Below are positions 25,144-34,194 of a stretch of 64,000 nucleotides of DNA, in pieces (position 1 is the stretch's first letter; the number at the start of each line of letters is the position of its first letter). The DNA comes from Streptomyces sp. NRRL WC-3605 (GTDB taxonomy: Bacteria > Actinomycetota > Actinomycetes > Streptomycetales > Streptomycetaceae): the NCBI RefSeq assembly GCF_001509795.1, contig NZ_LLZN01000127.1, positions 101,719-165,718 of the forward strand, given 5' to 3'. A program made the translations under genes and the position numbers. The notes below the pieces were generated by a model. The model was not told the DNA's origin. It did no database searches and saw only the letters and a list, made by a program, of their open reading frames with translations.

Positions 25144-25662
25144 TCAGCCCTTGAACCGCTCCCACAGCCGGGGGAAGCGTTCCGACAGCGCCCGCGCGTC
25201 CTCGAAGTCCACCGGGGTGCCGGACGGCTCAGGGGGCGCGGGCGGCAGGCCGAGGTCGGGGGCGACGGCACCGGTGAGCTGCTCGTACGCCTCGTCGGCG
25301 GCGTACCCCAGCTCCTCTCCGTCGCCGTCGAACTCCTCGTCGAAGTCGTCCAGCAGCTCGGCCAGGGAGTCCGGGTCGTGCACCGCGCCCTCGTACACCT
25401 CGCGGCCCTGGCCGATCAGCCAGCAGCGGAAGAAGTCGAAGGCGTCGTCGCTGGCCCCGTCGAGCAGGACCCAGGCGGCCCCCCACACGTCCCAGGTGTA
25501 CGCCCGGTTGTAGCGGGCCTCGAAGTGGCGGGCGAAGTCGAGCACGGCGTCCGGGTCCAGCTGGACCAGCCGCTCCACCAGCAGATCGGCCTGCTCCTCG
25601 GGGTCGCCCTCGGCGGCCTCACGGGTGGTGTCCACCAGCTCCCAGAACTCCGTCTCGTCCAT
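25144..25662 (-). CDS. DUF4240 domain protein
   Basis: Acidic cytosolic protein of 172 residues with a DUF4240 domain: D-E-T-E-F-W-E-L-V-D at the start and the family core W-D-V-W-G-A-A-W-V-L-L-D-G-A-S-D-D-A-F-D-F-F-R-C-W-L-I-G-Q-G. A Glu/Asp-rich segment and a short C-terminal tail follow. The family is frequent in Streptomyces and sometimes found with toxin-immunity genes, but no such context exists here. Start ATG at 25662 is preferred to the adjacent GTG; no strong Shine-Dalgarno. It follows the WYL regulator by 56 bp on the same strand and may be co-transcribed with it. Confidence 0.85.
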   Translation of the reverse strand: MDETEFWELVDTTREAAEGDPEEQADLLVERLVQLDPDAVLDFARHFEARYNRAYTWDVWGAAWVLLDGASDDAFDFFRCWLIGQGREVYEGAVHDPDSLAELLDDFDEEFDGDGEELGYAADEAYEQLTGAVAPDLGLPPAPPEPSGTPVDFEDARALSERFPRLWERFKG

Positions 25663-25718
25663 CACGGGTCAAGCATCGGCCCTGGACCGGTGGGGCGCAC
25701 GTGGAGTGCGACGGATTG

Positions 25719-26708
25719 TTATGGGGCGTGCGCTCGGTCGGCGTACAGGGCGGCCAGACGTATCGCGTCGGCGGCGAACCGCTCCCGCAGCGACCGCGGG
25801 GCCAGCACCTCGACCCGCGGGCCGAGCGCCGCGACCTGGCCGTGGGCGACCTCCTCCGACTCCACCGGGACGGTCACCGTCACCCAGCCGTCCCCGTCCG
25901 GGGCGCCCGCCGCCTCCAGCGCCTCCCGCGCGGCCCGCCGGTCGAGGGCGTGCGGGAGGGCGCGCGCTCCCTCGGGGGACACCCGCAGGACGACCTCGGT
26001 CCGCAGGATCGACCGCGCGAACTGCTCGGCCCGCTCCTCCCAGAACGCCGGCAGGTCGAACGCCTCGTCCCGCTCGAACCGCCCCTCACCGGTGTCGACG
26101 GCGGTGAACCGGTCGATCCGGTACACCCGGTGGGCACCGGCCCCGGCGACCTGGGCGCACAGGTACCAGACGCCGGCCTTCAGCACGAGCCCGTACGGCT
26201 CCAGCTCCCGCTCGACCTCGTCCTCCCCGCGCCGGTAGCGGGCGACGATCCGGCGGTCGTCCCACACGGCGTCCGCGACGGCGGGCAGCAGCTCGGGCGT
26301 CCTCGGCTCCGTGAACCAGTTCGGCGCGTCCAGATGGAAGCGCTGGGCCGCCGTACGGGAGGCGTCGCGCAGCGACGGCAGCAGCGCGGCCGACACCTTC
26401 AGGCGCGCGGCCGACGCGGCGTCCTCGAGGCCCATCTCGCGCAGCGCCCCCGGCACCCCGCTGAGGAACAGCGCCTCGGCCTCGCCGCGCGCCAGCCCCG
26501 TCAGCCGGGTGCGGTACCCGCCGACCAGCCGGTACCCGCCGGCCCGGCCCCGCTCGGCGTAGACCGGGACGCCGGCCTCCGACAGCGCCTGCGCGTCCCG
26601 GGTGACCGTCCGCTCCGACACCTCCAGCTCCCGCGCCAGCTCGGCGGCGGTCATGGAGGGCCGGGCCTGGAGCAGCAGGACCATCTTGATCAGACGAGCG
26701 GCACGCAT
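25719..26708 (-). CDS. WYL-domain transcriptional regulator
   Basis: Regulator of 329 residues. An N-terminal HTH_11-type winged helix (M-T-A-A-E-L-A-R-E-L-E-V-S-E-R-T-V-T-R-D) precedes a WYL domain (about residues 145-220) containing L-E-P-Y-G-L-V-L-K-A-G-V-W-Y-L and Y-R-I-D-R-F. A C-terminal WCX-like extension follows. WYL proteins sense nucleic acids or nucleotides and are linked to DNA-damage and phage responses, though most are uncharacterised. No damage or defence operon is adjacent; the DUF4240 gene directly downstream is the likeliest target. Start is the ATG at 26708. Confidence 0.9.
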   Translation of the reverse strand: MRAARLIKMVLLLQARPSMTAAELARELEVSERTVTRDAQALSEAGVPVYAERGRAGGYRLVGGYRTRLTGLARGEAEALFLSGVPGALREMGLEDAASAARLKVSAALLPSLRDASRTAAQRFHLDAPNWFTEPRTPELLPAVADAVWDDRRIVARYRRGEDEVERELEPYGLVLKAGVWYLCAQVAGAGAHRVYRIDRFTAVDTGEGRFERDEAFDLPAFWEERAEQFARSILRTEVVLRVSPEGARALPHALDRRAAREALEAAGAPDGDGWVTVTVPVESEEVAHGQVAALGPRVEVLAPRSLRERFAADAIRLAALYADRAHAP

Positions 26709-26737
26709 ACGGTCATCATGCCGAAACCCACTGACAG

Positions 26738-26769
26738 CGAAGGGGCACGGCGAGTGCCGTGCCCCTTCG
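26738..26769 (-). terminator. Strong terminator downstream of aceE
   Basis: A 14-bp perfect stem CGAAGGGGCACGGC/GCCGTGCCCCTTCG with a GAGT loop, 27 bp past the aceE stop. Confidence 0.85.
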
Positions 26770-26795
26770 TCCGATCGTCCTGCCGTCCCGGCCGC

Positions 26796-29498
26796 TTACA
26801 GGCCGTACTTCTCGCGGGCTTCCTTCACCGCGGTCGCCTTGACCTCGCCGCGCTTCGCGAGCTGGGCCAGGGCCGCGACCACGATCGACTCGGCGTCGAC
26901 CCCGAAGTGGCGGCGGGCCGCGTCACGGGTGTCGGAGAGACCGAAGCCGTCGGCGCCGAGCGAGGACCAGTCCTGCTCGACCCACTGCGCGATCTGGTCC
27001 GGCACCTGGCGCATGTAGTCGGAGACCGCGAGCACCGGGCCCTCGGCGCCCTGGAGCGCCTGACGGACGTACGGGGTCCGCTCCTCGCCGCGCAGGAGGG
27101 CCGCGTCGGCCTCCAGCGCGTCGCGGCGCAGCTCCGTCCAGGAGGTCGCGGACCACACGTCGGCGGCCACACCCCACTCCTCGGCGAGCAGCTTCTGCGC
27201 CTTCAGCGCCCAGTGGATCGCGGTGCCGGAGCCCAGCAGCTGGATGCGCGGGGCGTTCGCCGCCGGGGACAGCCCGGCCGTCTCCGCCGTGTTGAAGCGG
27301 TACAGGCCCTTGACGATGCCCTGGTCGATGCCGTCCACCGCGGGCTTCGCGGGCTGCGGCAGCGGCTCGTTGTAGACGGTCAGGTAGTAGAAGACGTCCT
27401 GGTCCTCGCCCGGGGCCGCCTCGCCGTACATCCGGCGCAGACCGTCCTTGACGATGGCCGCGACCTCGTAGGCGAAGGCCGGGTCGTACGACAGCGCCGC
27501 CGGGTTGGTCGCCGCGATGACGGGGGAGTGGCCGTCGGCGTGCTGCAGGCCCTCACCGGTCAGCGTGGTGCGGCCGGCCGTCGCGCCGACGAGGAAGCCG
27601 CGGCCGAGCTGGTCGCCGAGCTGCCACATCTGGTCGGCCGTGCGCTGCCAGCCGAACATCGAGTAGAAGATGTAGAACGGGATCATCGCCTCGCCGTGCG
27701 TCGCGTACGACGTCGAGGCGGCGATGAAGTCGGCCATCGAACCGGCCTCGGTGATCCCCTCGTTGAGGATCTGCCCGTTCTTCGCCTCCTTGTAGTACAT
27801 GAGCTGGTCGCGGTCGACCGGCTCGTACGTCTGGCCCTTCGGCGAGTAGATGCCGAGGGACGGGAAGAGGCTCTCCATGCCGAAGGTGCGCGCCTCGTCG
27901 GGGACGATCGGCACCCAGCGCCGGCCGGTCTCCTTGTCGCGGACCAGGTCCTTGACCAGGCGGACGAACGCCATGGTGGTGGCCACGTTCTGCGAGCCGG
28001 AGCCCTTGTCGAAGGCGGCGAACGCCTTGTCGGCGGGGGCCGGCAGCGGGGCCACAGGGTGCAGGCGGCGGGCCGGGGCGGGGCCACCGAGGGCCGCGCG
28101 GCGCTCCTGGAGGTAGCGGACCTCGGGGGAGTCGGCGCCGGGGTGGCCGTAGGGCACCACGCCGTCGACGAAGTCGCTGTCCTTGATGGGCAGTTCGAGG
28201 CGGTCACGCATCGCCTTGAACTCGTCCACCGAAAGCTTCTTCATCTGGTGGTTGGCGTTCTTCGACGCGAAGCCCTCGCCCAGGGTGTGGCCCTTGACCG
28301 TCTGGGCCAGGATCACGGTCGGTGCGCCCTTGAACTCGACGGCGGCCTTGTAGGCGGCGTACACCTTGCGCGCCTCGTGGCCACCGCGGGAGAGGTGGAA
28401 GCACTCGAGGATCTTGTCGTCGCTCAGCAGCTTCGCCATCTCGGCGAGCGCCGGGTCCTTGCCGAAGAAGTCCTCGCGGATGTAGGCGGCGTCGCGCGTC
28501 TGGTACGTCTGCACCTGCGCGTCCGGTACCTCGCGCAGCCGGCGTACGAGCGCGCCCGTGGTGTCGAGCTGGAACAGCTCGTCCCAGGCGGTGCCCCACA
28601 GGGTCTTGACCACGTTCCAGCCGGCGCCGCGGAACTGGGCCTCCAGCTCCTGCACGATCTTGAAGTTGGCGCGGACCGGGCCGTCGAGGCGCTGCAGGTT
28701 GCAGTTGATGACGAAGGTCAGGTTGTCCAGGCCCTCGCGGGAGGCGAGTGCGAGGGCGGCCGTGGACTCCGGCTCGTCCATCTCGCCGTCACCGAGGAAC
28801 GCCCAGACGTGCGAGGACGAGACGTCCTTGATCCCGCGGGCGGTCAGATAGCGGTTGAAGCGCGCCTGGTAGATCGCCGACAGCGGGCCGAGGCCCATGG
28901 ACACCGTCGGGAACTCCCACAGCCAGGGCAGCCGGCGCGGGTGCGGGTACGACGGCAGGCCGTCGCCGCCCGCCTCCTGGCGGAAGTTGTCCAGGTGCTG
29001 CTCGGTGAGGCGGCCGTCGAGGAAGGCGCGGGCGTAGATGCCCGGCGAGGCGTGGCCCTGGATGTAGAGCTGGTCGCCGCTGCCGTCGCCCTCCTTGCCC
29101 TTGAAGAAGTGGTTGAAGCCGGTCTCGTAGAGCCAGGCGGCGGAGGCGAAGGTGGCGATGTGGCCGCCGACGCCGTGCTTGGCACCCCGGGTGACCATCG
29201 CGGCCGCGTTCCAGCGGTTCCACGCGGTGATCCGGCGCTCCATCTCCTCGTCACCGGGCACGCCGGGTTCACCGGCGGTCGGAATGGTGTTGACGTAGTC
29301 GGTCTCGAGGAGCTTCGGCAGCGCGATGCCGGTGCCCTCGGCCCGCTCCAGCGTGCGGCGCATCAGGTAGGCGGCGCGGTGCGGGCCAGCCGCCTTGGCG
29401 ACCGCGTCCAGCGAGGCCTGCCACTCGGCGGTCTCCTCCGGGTCGTGGTCGTGGAGCTGGTCGAGCGCGCTCGGCTGGATGGCGTTGGGGTCGGTCAT
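26796..29498 (-). CDS. aceE: Pyruvate dehydrogenase E1 component, homodimeric type
   Basis: Decarboxylates pyruvate with thiamine diphosphate and reductively acetylates the E2 lipoyl group. 900 residues is the size of homodimeric AceE. Motifs: the T-D-Y-V-N-T-I-P N-terminal region, [11 protein letters not shown], and the thiamine diphosphate motif G-D-G-E-M-D-E followed about 25 residues later by [20 protein letters not shown] in the third domain is also present. The ATG at 29498 follows GAGGAAGGCGG. A well-formed promoter overlaps a 17-bp palindrome upstream, next to a GntR-family gene. E2 and E3 genes follow within 5 kb, so this is the E1 of that complex. Confidence 0.97.
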   Translation of the reverse strand: MTDPNAIQPSALDQLHDHDPEETAEWQASLDAVAKAAGPHRAAYLMRRTLERAEGTGIALPKLLETDYVNTIPTAGEPGVPGDEEMERRITAWNRWNAAAMVTRGAKHGVGGHIATFASAAWLYETGFNHFFKGKEGDGSGDQLYIQGHASPGIYARAFLDGRLTEQHLDNFRQEAGGDGLPSYPHPRRLPWLWEFPTVSMGLGPLSAIYQARFNRYLTARGIKDVSSSHVWAFLGDGEMDEPESTAALALASREGLDNLTFVINCNLQRLDGPVRANFKIVQELEAQFRGAGWNVVKTLWGTAWDELFQLDTTGALVRRLREVPDAQVQTYQTRDAAYIREDFFGKDPALAEMAKLLSDDKILECFHLSRGGHEARKVYAAYKAAVEFKGAPTVILAQTVKGHTLGEGFASKNANHQMKKLSVDEFKAMRDRLELPIKDSDFVDGVVPYGHPGADSPEVRYLQERRAALGGPAPARRLHPVAPLPAPADKAFAAFDKGSGSQNVATTMAFVRLVKDLVRDKETGRRWVPIVPDEARTFGMESLFPSLGIYSPKGQTYEPVDRDQLMYYKEAKNGQILNEGITEAGSMADFIAASTSYATHGEAMIPFYIFYSMFGWQRTADQMWQLGDQLGRGFLVGATAGRTTLTGEGLQHADGHSPVIAATNPAALSYDPAFAYEVAAIVKDGLRRMYGEAAPGEDQDVFYYLTVYNEPLPQPAKPAVDGIDQGIVKGLYRFNTAETAGLSPAANAPRIQLLGSGTAIHWALKAQKLLAEEWGVAADVWSATSWTELRRDALEADAALLRGEERTPYVRQALQGAEGPVLAVSDYMRQVPDQIAQWVEQDWSSLGADGFGLSDTRDAARRHFGVDAESIVVAALAQLAKRGEVKATAVKEAREKYGL

Positions 29499-29607
29499 GT
29501 CGCCGCCTTCCTCAGTCGAAGGGGGTTCCCTCATCGGCAAGGGTTCGGGGGTTGCCCTTTGTCTTTGGCAGGACAGGGCGGGAGACCTCGGTGGAGGTCC
29601 AGCGGTG

Positions 29608-29637
29608 ACAATAACTCCCTGATCGATGATCGATCAA
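29608..29637 (-). promoter_or_regulatory. aceE promoter with overlapping palindromic operator
   Basis: On the minus strand TTGATC (29637-29632) and TATTGT (29613-29608) are separated by 18 bp, a good sigma-HrdB-type promoter about 110 bp upstream of aceE. The perfect 8-1-8 palindrome TGATCGAT-n-ATCGATCA at 29620-29636 covers the -35 and half of the spacer, where a bound repressor would block polymerase. The GntR/FadR-like protein encoded 125 bp away is the obvious candidate ligand; the pairing is inferred. Confidence 0.7.
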
Positions 29638-29760
29638 AGGGTTCCCGGGTAAAACATCGCGATCCGGGGAAAGTAGGCATGCGGTGCCTCGGTGAATGGC
29701 ACCCGGTGCCGTGTTTTCGAAGGATTTCCGCAGGTGAGCGGGGTGATGCTCGCCTGTCGA

Positions 29761-30384
29761 TCAGGCGCGCGGGGCGCACCCGAGCACGTGCGCCTTCACC
29801 AGTTCCGCGATCCTCGGGTCCCGACGGCGGAACGCCTGGACGAGCTCCTCGTGCTCCTCCGCGTACGACTGCTGAACGGTGCCGAGCCAGCGGATGGACA
29901 GAGCCGTGAAGACTTCGATGCCGAGGCCCTCCCAGGTGTGCAGCAGCACCGAGTTGCCCGCGGCCCGGACCAGCTCGCGGTGGAAGCCCACCGTGTGCCG
30001 CACCTGACCTGTGCCGTCGGCGTCCCGGTCGGCCTCGTACAGGGCCGCCACGTGCGGTTCCAGGGCGGAGCAGTCCTCGGCGAGGGTGTCCGCGGCCAGC
30101 TCGGCGGCGATGGCCTCGAGGCCGGCCCGGACGGGGTAGCTCTCCTCCAGGTCGCCGGCGGTCAGGTTGCGCACCCGTACGCCCTTGTTGGGGGCGGACT
30201 CGATCAGCCGCAGCGACTCCAGCTCGCGCAGTGCCTCCCGGACCGGGGTCTGGCTGACCTCCAGCTCGGTGGCGATGCGCCGCTCGACGATCCGCTCGCC
30301 CGGTTGCCAGCGCCCGCTGATGATCCCCTCCAGGATGTGCTCGCGGATCTGTTCGCGCAGCGAGTGGATGACGGGGGCGGTCAT
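29761..30384 (-). CDS. GntR-family (FadR subgroup) regulator next to aceE
   Basis: Transcription factor of 207 residues. Residues 8-72 are a GntR winged helix (S-G-R-W-Q-P-G-E-R-I-V-E-R-R-I-A-T-E-L-E, S-Q-T-P-V-R-E-A-L-R-E-L-E-S). The rest is an all-helical FCD-type effector domain (E-E-S-Y-P-V-R-A-G-L-E, F-H-R-E-L-V-R-A-A-G-N) with His residues that in this family often bind a metal and a carboxylate ligand. E. coli PdhR, a pyruvate-sensing GntR repressor of the pdh operon, has the same layout. Lying between aceE and the E2 gene, it probably controls this complex. AAGGAG precedes the ATG at 30384. Its own leader has TTGTCTAAACGTCAA near 30400-30416, a possible second operator. Confidence 0.88.
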   Translation of the reverse strand: MTAPVIHSLREQIREHILEGIISGRWQPGERIVERRIATELEVSQTPVREALRELESLRLIESAPNKGVRVRNLTAGDLEESYPVRAGLEAIAAELAADTLAEDCSALEPHVAALYEADRDADGTGQVRHTVGFHRELVRAAGNSVLLHTWEGLGIEVFTALSIRWLGTVQQSYAEEHEELVQAFRRRDPRIAELVKAHVLGCAPRA

Positions 30385-30540
30385 GAGAGCTCCTTAAGGC
30401 GCGTTGACGTTTAGACAATACGGCCCGGGTGCTCTGGGGGGAGGGGTGACGACGGTGCTTTGGTGCAGGTGAGACGAGACTTACACAGGGTTCGGTGCGA
30501 GGGGCGCCCACGAGCTCGGTGTGCGGGGTCCATGCGCGTG

Positions 30541-30587
30541 TGCGGGATCGTCGTGGCCGGTCGCGCGGTTCCCCGCGCCCCTTGAGG
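30541..30587 (-). repeat. Dispersed Streptomyces repeat, copy A
   Basis: On the minus strand the element contains CAAGGGGCGCGGGGAAC, then CGCGCGACCGGCCACGAC and GATCCCGCA. The same ordered motifs occur at 42293-42350 and 62469-62545. I recognise it as a very common intergenic element of Streptomyces chromosomes. It is non-coding, and here lies upstream of the GntR gene beside the terminator of the E2 gene. Confidence 0.8.
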
Positions 30588-30615
30588 GCGTTGCGGTCGG
30601 GCCCTGCTGTACGAG

Positions 30616-30650
30616 CGGCGCCCCGCCCGGAAAGTCCGGGCGGGGCGCCG
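30616..30650 (-). terminator. Terminator downstream of the E2 gene
   Basis: A 16-bp perfect stem CGGCGCCCCGCCCGGA/TCCGGGCGGGGCGCCG with a 3-nt AAG loop, 20 bp past the E2 stop. Confidence 0.85.
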
Positions 30651-30669
30651 TGTCGTCGATCAGGAGGGA

Positions 30670-32475
30670 TCAGAGGCCGAGCTCGACCTCGAACTCGCCC
30701 GCCTCGAGGATCGCCTTGACCGCCGTCAGGTAACGGGCCGCGTCGGCGCCGTCCACCAGGCGGTGGTCGTAGGACAGGGTCAGGTACGTCATGTCGCGGA
30801 CGCCGATGACCGTGCCCTCCTCGGTCTCGATGACCGCCGGGCGCTTGACCGTGGCACCGATGCCGAGGATCGCGACCTGGCCCGGCGGCACGATGATCGT
30901 GTCGAAGAGCGCACCGCGCGAACCGGTGTTGGAGATGGTGAAGGTCGCGCCGGACAGCTCGTCGGGCGTGATCTTGTTGCCGCGGACCTTGCCCGCCAGC
31001 TCCGCCGTGGCCTTGGCGATGCCCGCGATGTTGAGGTCGCCGGCGTGCTTGATGACCGGGGTCATCAGGCCCTTCTCGGAGTCCACCGCGATACCGACGT
31101 TCTCGGTGTCGAAGTAGGTGATCGTGCCCTCGGCCTCGTTGATCTTGGCGTTGATGACCGGGTGGGCCTTCAGCGCCTGGGCCGCCGCCTTCACGAAGAA
31201 CGGCATCGGGGAGAGCTTGACGCCCTCGCGCGCGGCGAAGGAGTCCTTGGCCTGGGCGCGCAGGCGCATCAGGCGGGTGACGTCGACCTCGACGACCGAG
31301 GACAGCTGCGCCTGCTCGTGCAGCGCCTTGACCATGTTGTCGCCGATGACCTTGCGGATGCGCGGCATCTTGACGGTCTGGCCGCGGAGGGGGGAGGCCT
31401 CCAGCGCGGGCGCCTTCTTGGCGGCCGGGGCTGCGGCGGCGGCCGGAGCCGGCGCGGCGGTGGCGGCCTTCGCGGCCTCGGCGGCGGCGACGACGTCCTG
31501 CTTGCGGATACGGCCGCCGACGCCGGTGCCCTTGACGGAGCCCAGGTCGACGCCGTGCTCGGCGGCGAGCTTGCGCACCAGCGGGGTGACGTAGGCGCCC
31601 TCGTCGGTCGCCTGGGCGGCCGGAGCGGCGGGGGCCGCGGGGGCCTTCGCCGGAGCCGGAGCGGCCGGGGCCGCCGGAGCGGGCGCCGGGGCGGCCGGCT
31701 GGGCCGGAGCCGGGGCGGCAGCGGCGGGCGCGGCCGGAGCCGCGGGGGCCGGGGCAGGCGCGGCGGGCTGGGCCGGAGCCGGAGCCGGAGCCGGTGCCGG
31801 AGCGGCGGCGGGGGCCGGGGCCTCCTGCGCCGGGGCGGCCGCCGGAGCGGCACCTGCGGCACCGATGACGGCGAGCTTGGCGCCGACCTCGGCCGTCTCG
31901 TCCTCGCCGACCACGATCTCCAGCAGGGTGCCGGACGCGGGGGCGGGGATCTCGGTGTCGACCTTGTCCGTGGAGACCTCGAGCAGCGGCTCGTCCGCCT
32001 CGACGGAGTCACCGACCGACTTCAGCCAGCGGGTGACGGTGCCCTCGGTGACGGACTCGCCGAGCGCGGGCAGGACGACGTCCGTGCCCTCGGCGGACCC
32101 GCCGCCGGACGCGGCCTCGGCGGTCGGAGCGGGCGCCGGGGCGGCCTGCTCGGTGGACGGCGCGGCGGCGGCCGGCTCCGGAGCCGCGGCGGGCTCGGGC
32201 TCGGGCTCGGCGGCCGGGGCCTCGGCCGGGGCGCCGCTGCCGTCGTCGATCACGGCCAGCTCGGCGCCGACCTCGACGGTCTCGTCCTCGGCGACCTTGA
32301 TGGAGGACAGCACGCCGGAGGCGGGGGAGGGGATCTCGGTGTCGACCTTGTCGGTGGAGACCTCGAGCAGCGGCTCGTCGGCCTCGACGCGCTCACCCTC
32401 GGCCTTCAGCCAGCGGGTGACAGTGCCCTCGGTGACGCTCTCGCCGAGCGCCGGAAGGGTTACGGAAACCGCCAT
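30670..32475 (-). CDS. sucB: 2-oxoacid dehydrogenase E2 with two lipoyl domains
   Basis: Acyltransferase core of a 2-oxoacid dehydrogenase complex, 601 residues. Two near-identical lipoyl domains have their lipoylated Lys in E-V-S-T-D-K-V-D-T at residues 43 and 171. A long Ala/Pro linker follows, then an E1/E3-binding domain ([15 protein letters not shown]) and the catalytic domain with [11 protein letters not shown]. It is usually annotated SucB (succinyltransferase), but in actinobacteria the M. tuberculosis homologue DlaT serves pyruvate dehydrogenase, and 2-oxoglutarate dehydrogenase has its own fused E1-transferase. With aceE and lpd beside it, an acetyltransferase (AceF) role is likely. 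The ATG at 32475 begins the first lipoyl domain. Confidence 0.95.
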   Translation of the reverse strand: MAVSVTLPALGESVTEGTVTRWLKAEGERVEADEPLLEVSTDKVDTEIPSPASGVLSSIKVAEDETVEVGAELAVIDDGSGAPAEAPAAEPEPEPAAAPEPAAAAPSTEQAAPAPAPTAEAASGGGSAEGTDVVLPALGESVTEGTVTRWLKSVGDSVEADEPLLEVSTDKVDTEIPAPASGTLLEIVVGEDETAEVGAKLAVIGAAGAAPAAAPAQEAPAPAAAPAPAPAPAPAQPAAPAPAPAAPAAPAAAAPAPAQPAAPAPAPAAPAAPAPAKAPAAPAAPAAQATDEGAYVTPLVRKLAAEHGVDLGSVKGTGVGGRIRKQDVVAAAEAAKAATAAPAPAAAAAPAAKKAPALEASPLRGQTVKMPRIRKVIGDNMVKALHEQAQLSSVVEVDVTRLMRLRAQAKDSFAAREGVKLSPMPFFVKAAAQALKAHPVINAKINEAEGTITYFDTENVGIAVDSEKGLMTPVIKHAGDLNIAGIAKATAELAGKVRGNKITPDELSGATFTISNTGSRGALFDTIIVPPGQVAILGIGATVKRPAVIETEEGTVIGVRDMTYLTLSYDHRLVDGADAARYLTAVKAILEAGEFEVELGL

Positions 32476-32551
32476 GGTTTCGGTTGCTCCTTACGAATTG
32501 CGGAAGTCTGTGGGCGTCGCTGGGACGCGGAGTCGCTTCGTCGGCCGAGGG

Positions 32552-33940
32552 TCAGTCGTGCGCGTGCAGCGGCTTGCCCGCGAGGGCCAGGTGGGCCTCG
32601 CCGAGCGCCTCGTTCTGCGTCGGGTGGGCGTGGATGAGCTGGGCGACCTCGGCCGGCAGCGCCTCCCAGTTGTAGATCAGCTGGGCCTCGCCGACCTGCT
32701 CGCCCATGCGGTCGCCGACCATGTGGACGCCGACCACGGCACCGTCCTTGACCTGGACGAGCTTGATCTCGCCCGCGGTGTTCAGGATCTTGCTCTTGCC
32801 GTTGCCCGCGAGGTTGTACTTCAGGGCGACGACCTTGTCCGCGCCGTAGATCTCCTTGGCCTTGGCCTCGGTGATGCCGACGGAGGCGACCTCCGGGTGG
32901 CAGTAGGTCACCCGCGGGACACCGTCGTAGTCGATCGGGACGGTCTTCAGGCCCGCCAGCCGCTCGGCCACCAGGATGCCCTCGGCGAAGCCGACGTGCG
33001 CGAGCTGGAGGGTCGGGACCAGGTCACCGACGGCGGAGATCGTCGGCACGTTGGTGCGCATGTACTCGTCGACCAGGACGTAGCCGCGGTCCATCGCGAC
33101 GCCCTGCTCCTCGTAGCCCAGGCCCTGCGAGACCGGGCCGCGGCCCACGGCCACCAGCAGCACCTCGGCCTCGAACTCCTTGCCGTCGGCGAGGGTGACC
33201 TTCACACCGTCCTGGGTGTACTCGGCCTTCTGGAAGAAGGTGCCCAGGTTGAACTTGATGCCGCGCTTGCGGAACGCGCGCTCCAGGAGCTTGGAGCTGT
33301 TCTCGTCCTCGACCGGAACGAGGTGCTTCAGACCCTCGATGACCGTGACGTCCGCGCCGAACGACTTCCACGCCGACGCGAACTCGACGCCGATGACACC
33401 GCCGCCCAGGATGATCGCGGACTTCGGCACGCGATCCAGGACCAGGGCGTGGTCCGAGGAGATGATCCGGTCGCCGTCGATGTCCAGGCCCGGCAGCGAC
33501 TTCGGCACGGAACCGGTCGCCAGCAGCACGTGGCGGCCCTGGACCCGCTGCCCGTTCACATCGACGGAGGTGGGGGAGGACAGCCGGCCCTCACCCTCGA
33601 TGTACGTCACCTTGCGGGAGGCCACGAGACCCTGGAGGCCCTTGTACAGACCGGCGATCACGCCGTCCTTGTACTTGTGGACCCCGGCGATGTCGATGCC
33701 CTCGAAAGTGGCCTTGACGCCGAACTGCGCGCTCTCGCGGGCCTGGTCGGCGATCTCGCCCGCGTGCAGCAGGGCCTTGGTGGGGATGCATCCCCGGTGC
33801 AGGCAGGTGCCGCCGACCTTGTCCTTCTCGATCAGGGCGACGTCCAGGCCCAGCTGCGCTCCGCGCAGGGCCGCGGCGTAACCGCCACTACCACCGCCGA
33901 GGATCACTAGGTCGAAAACGGTGCTGGCGTCGTTCGCCAC
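32552..33940 (-). CDS. lpd: Dihydrolipoamide dehydrogenase (E3)
   Basis: FAD enzyme that reoxidises the E2 dihydrolipoyl group with NAD+. 462 residues. Motifs: I-L-G-G-G-S-G-G-Y-A-A-A (FAD), the redox disulfide G-G-T-C-L-H-R-G-C-I-P-T-K, the NAD site I-I-L-G-G-G-V-I-G-V-E-F, S-A-V-G-D-L-V for FAD, and the C-terminal active-site H-A-H-P-T-Q-N-E. The GTG at 33940 follows GGAGGA. It is 76 bp upstream of the E2 gene on the same strand, forming an lpd-E2 unit. Confidence 0.98.
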   Translation of the reverse strand: MANDASTVFDLVILGGGSGGYAAALRGAQLGLDVALIEKDKVGGTCLHRGCIPTKALLHAGEIADQARESAQFGVKATFEGIDIAGVHKYKDGVIAGLYKGLQGLVASRKVTYIEGEGRLSSPTSVDVNGQRVQGRHVLLATGSVPKSLPGLDIDGDRIISSDHALVLDRVPKSAIILGGGVIGVEFASAWKSFGADVTVIEGLKHLVPVEDENSSKLLERAFRKRGIKFNLGTFFQKAEYTQDGVKVTLADGKEFEAEVLLVAVGRGPVSQGLGYEEQGVAMDRGYVLVDEYMRTNVPTISAVGDLVPTLQLAHVGFAEGILVAERLAGLKTVPIDYDGVPRVTYCHPEVASVGITEAKAKEIYGADKVVALKYNLAGNGKSKILNTAGEIKLVQVKDGAVVGVHMVGDRMGEQVGEAQLIYNWEALPAEVAQLIHAHPTQNEALGEAHLALAGKPLHAHD

Positions 33941-34140
33941 GTCACGTCCTCCATGCATGTGCGCCACGCCGGTCTCCAGTGACCGGTCGGCGGCTGGTGT
34001 CCGGCCGCTCGTTCTTTCGGCCCTTGGTGGGGCCCTGTCCTGCCGAGCCCCATCTTCGCACTTGTCCACACCGAACGAGACGCCGGGCCTGTGTGTGAGA
34101 CGTCCCACTCGGCGCCGTCCGACGGGGCGGAACCGGACGG

Positions 34141-34179
34141 CGACGGGGCCTCGCCCTACCCGCGTGCGAGGCCCCGTCG
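34141..34179 (-). terminator. Terminator downstream of pepA
   Basis: A 14-bp perfect stem CGACGGGGCCTCGC/GCGAGGCCCCGTCG with an 11-nt loop, 16 bp past the pepA stop and before the lpd promoter region. Confidence 0.85.
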
Positions 34180-34194
34180 GCCGGGATCCCGAGG

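Noticed and set aside
25701..29909. A very long plus-strand frame (about 1400 codons) antisense to aceE and its neighbours
   Set aside because: Its composition is the mirror of the aceE coding frame, with Val/Leu/Gly/Arg-rich low-information sequence, and aceE is certain. Antisense open frames are normal at this GC content.
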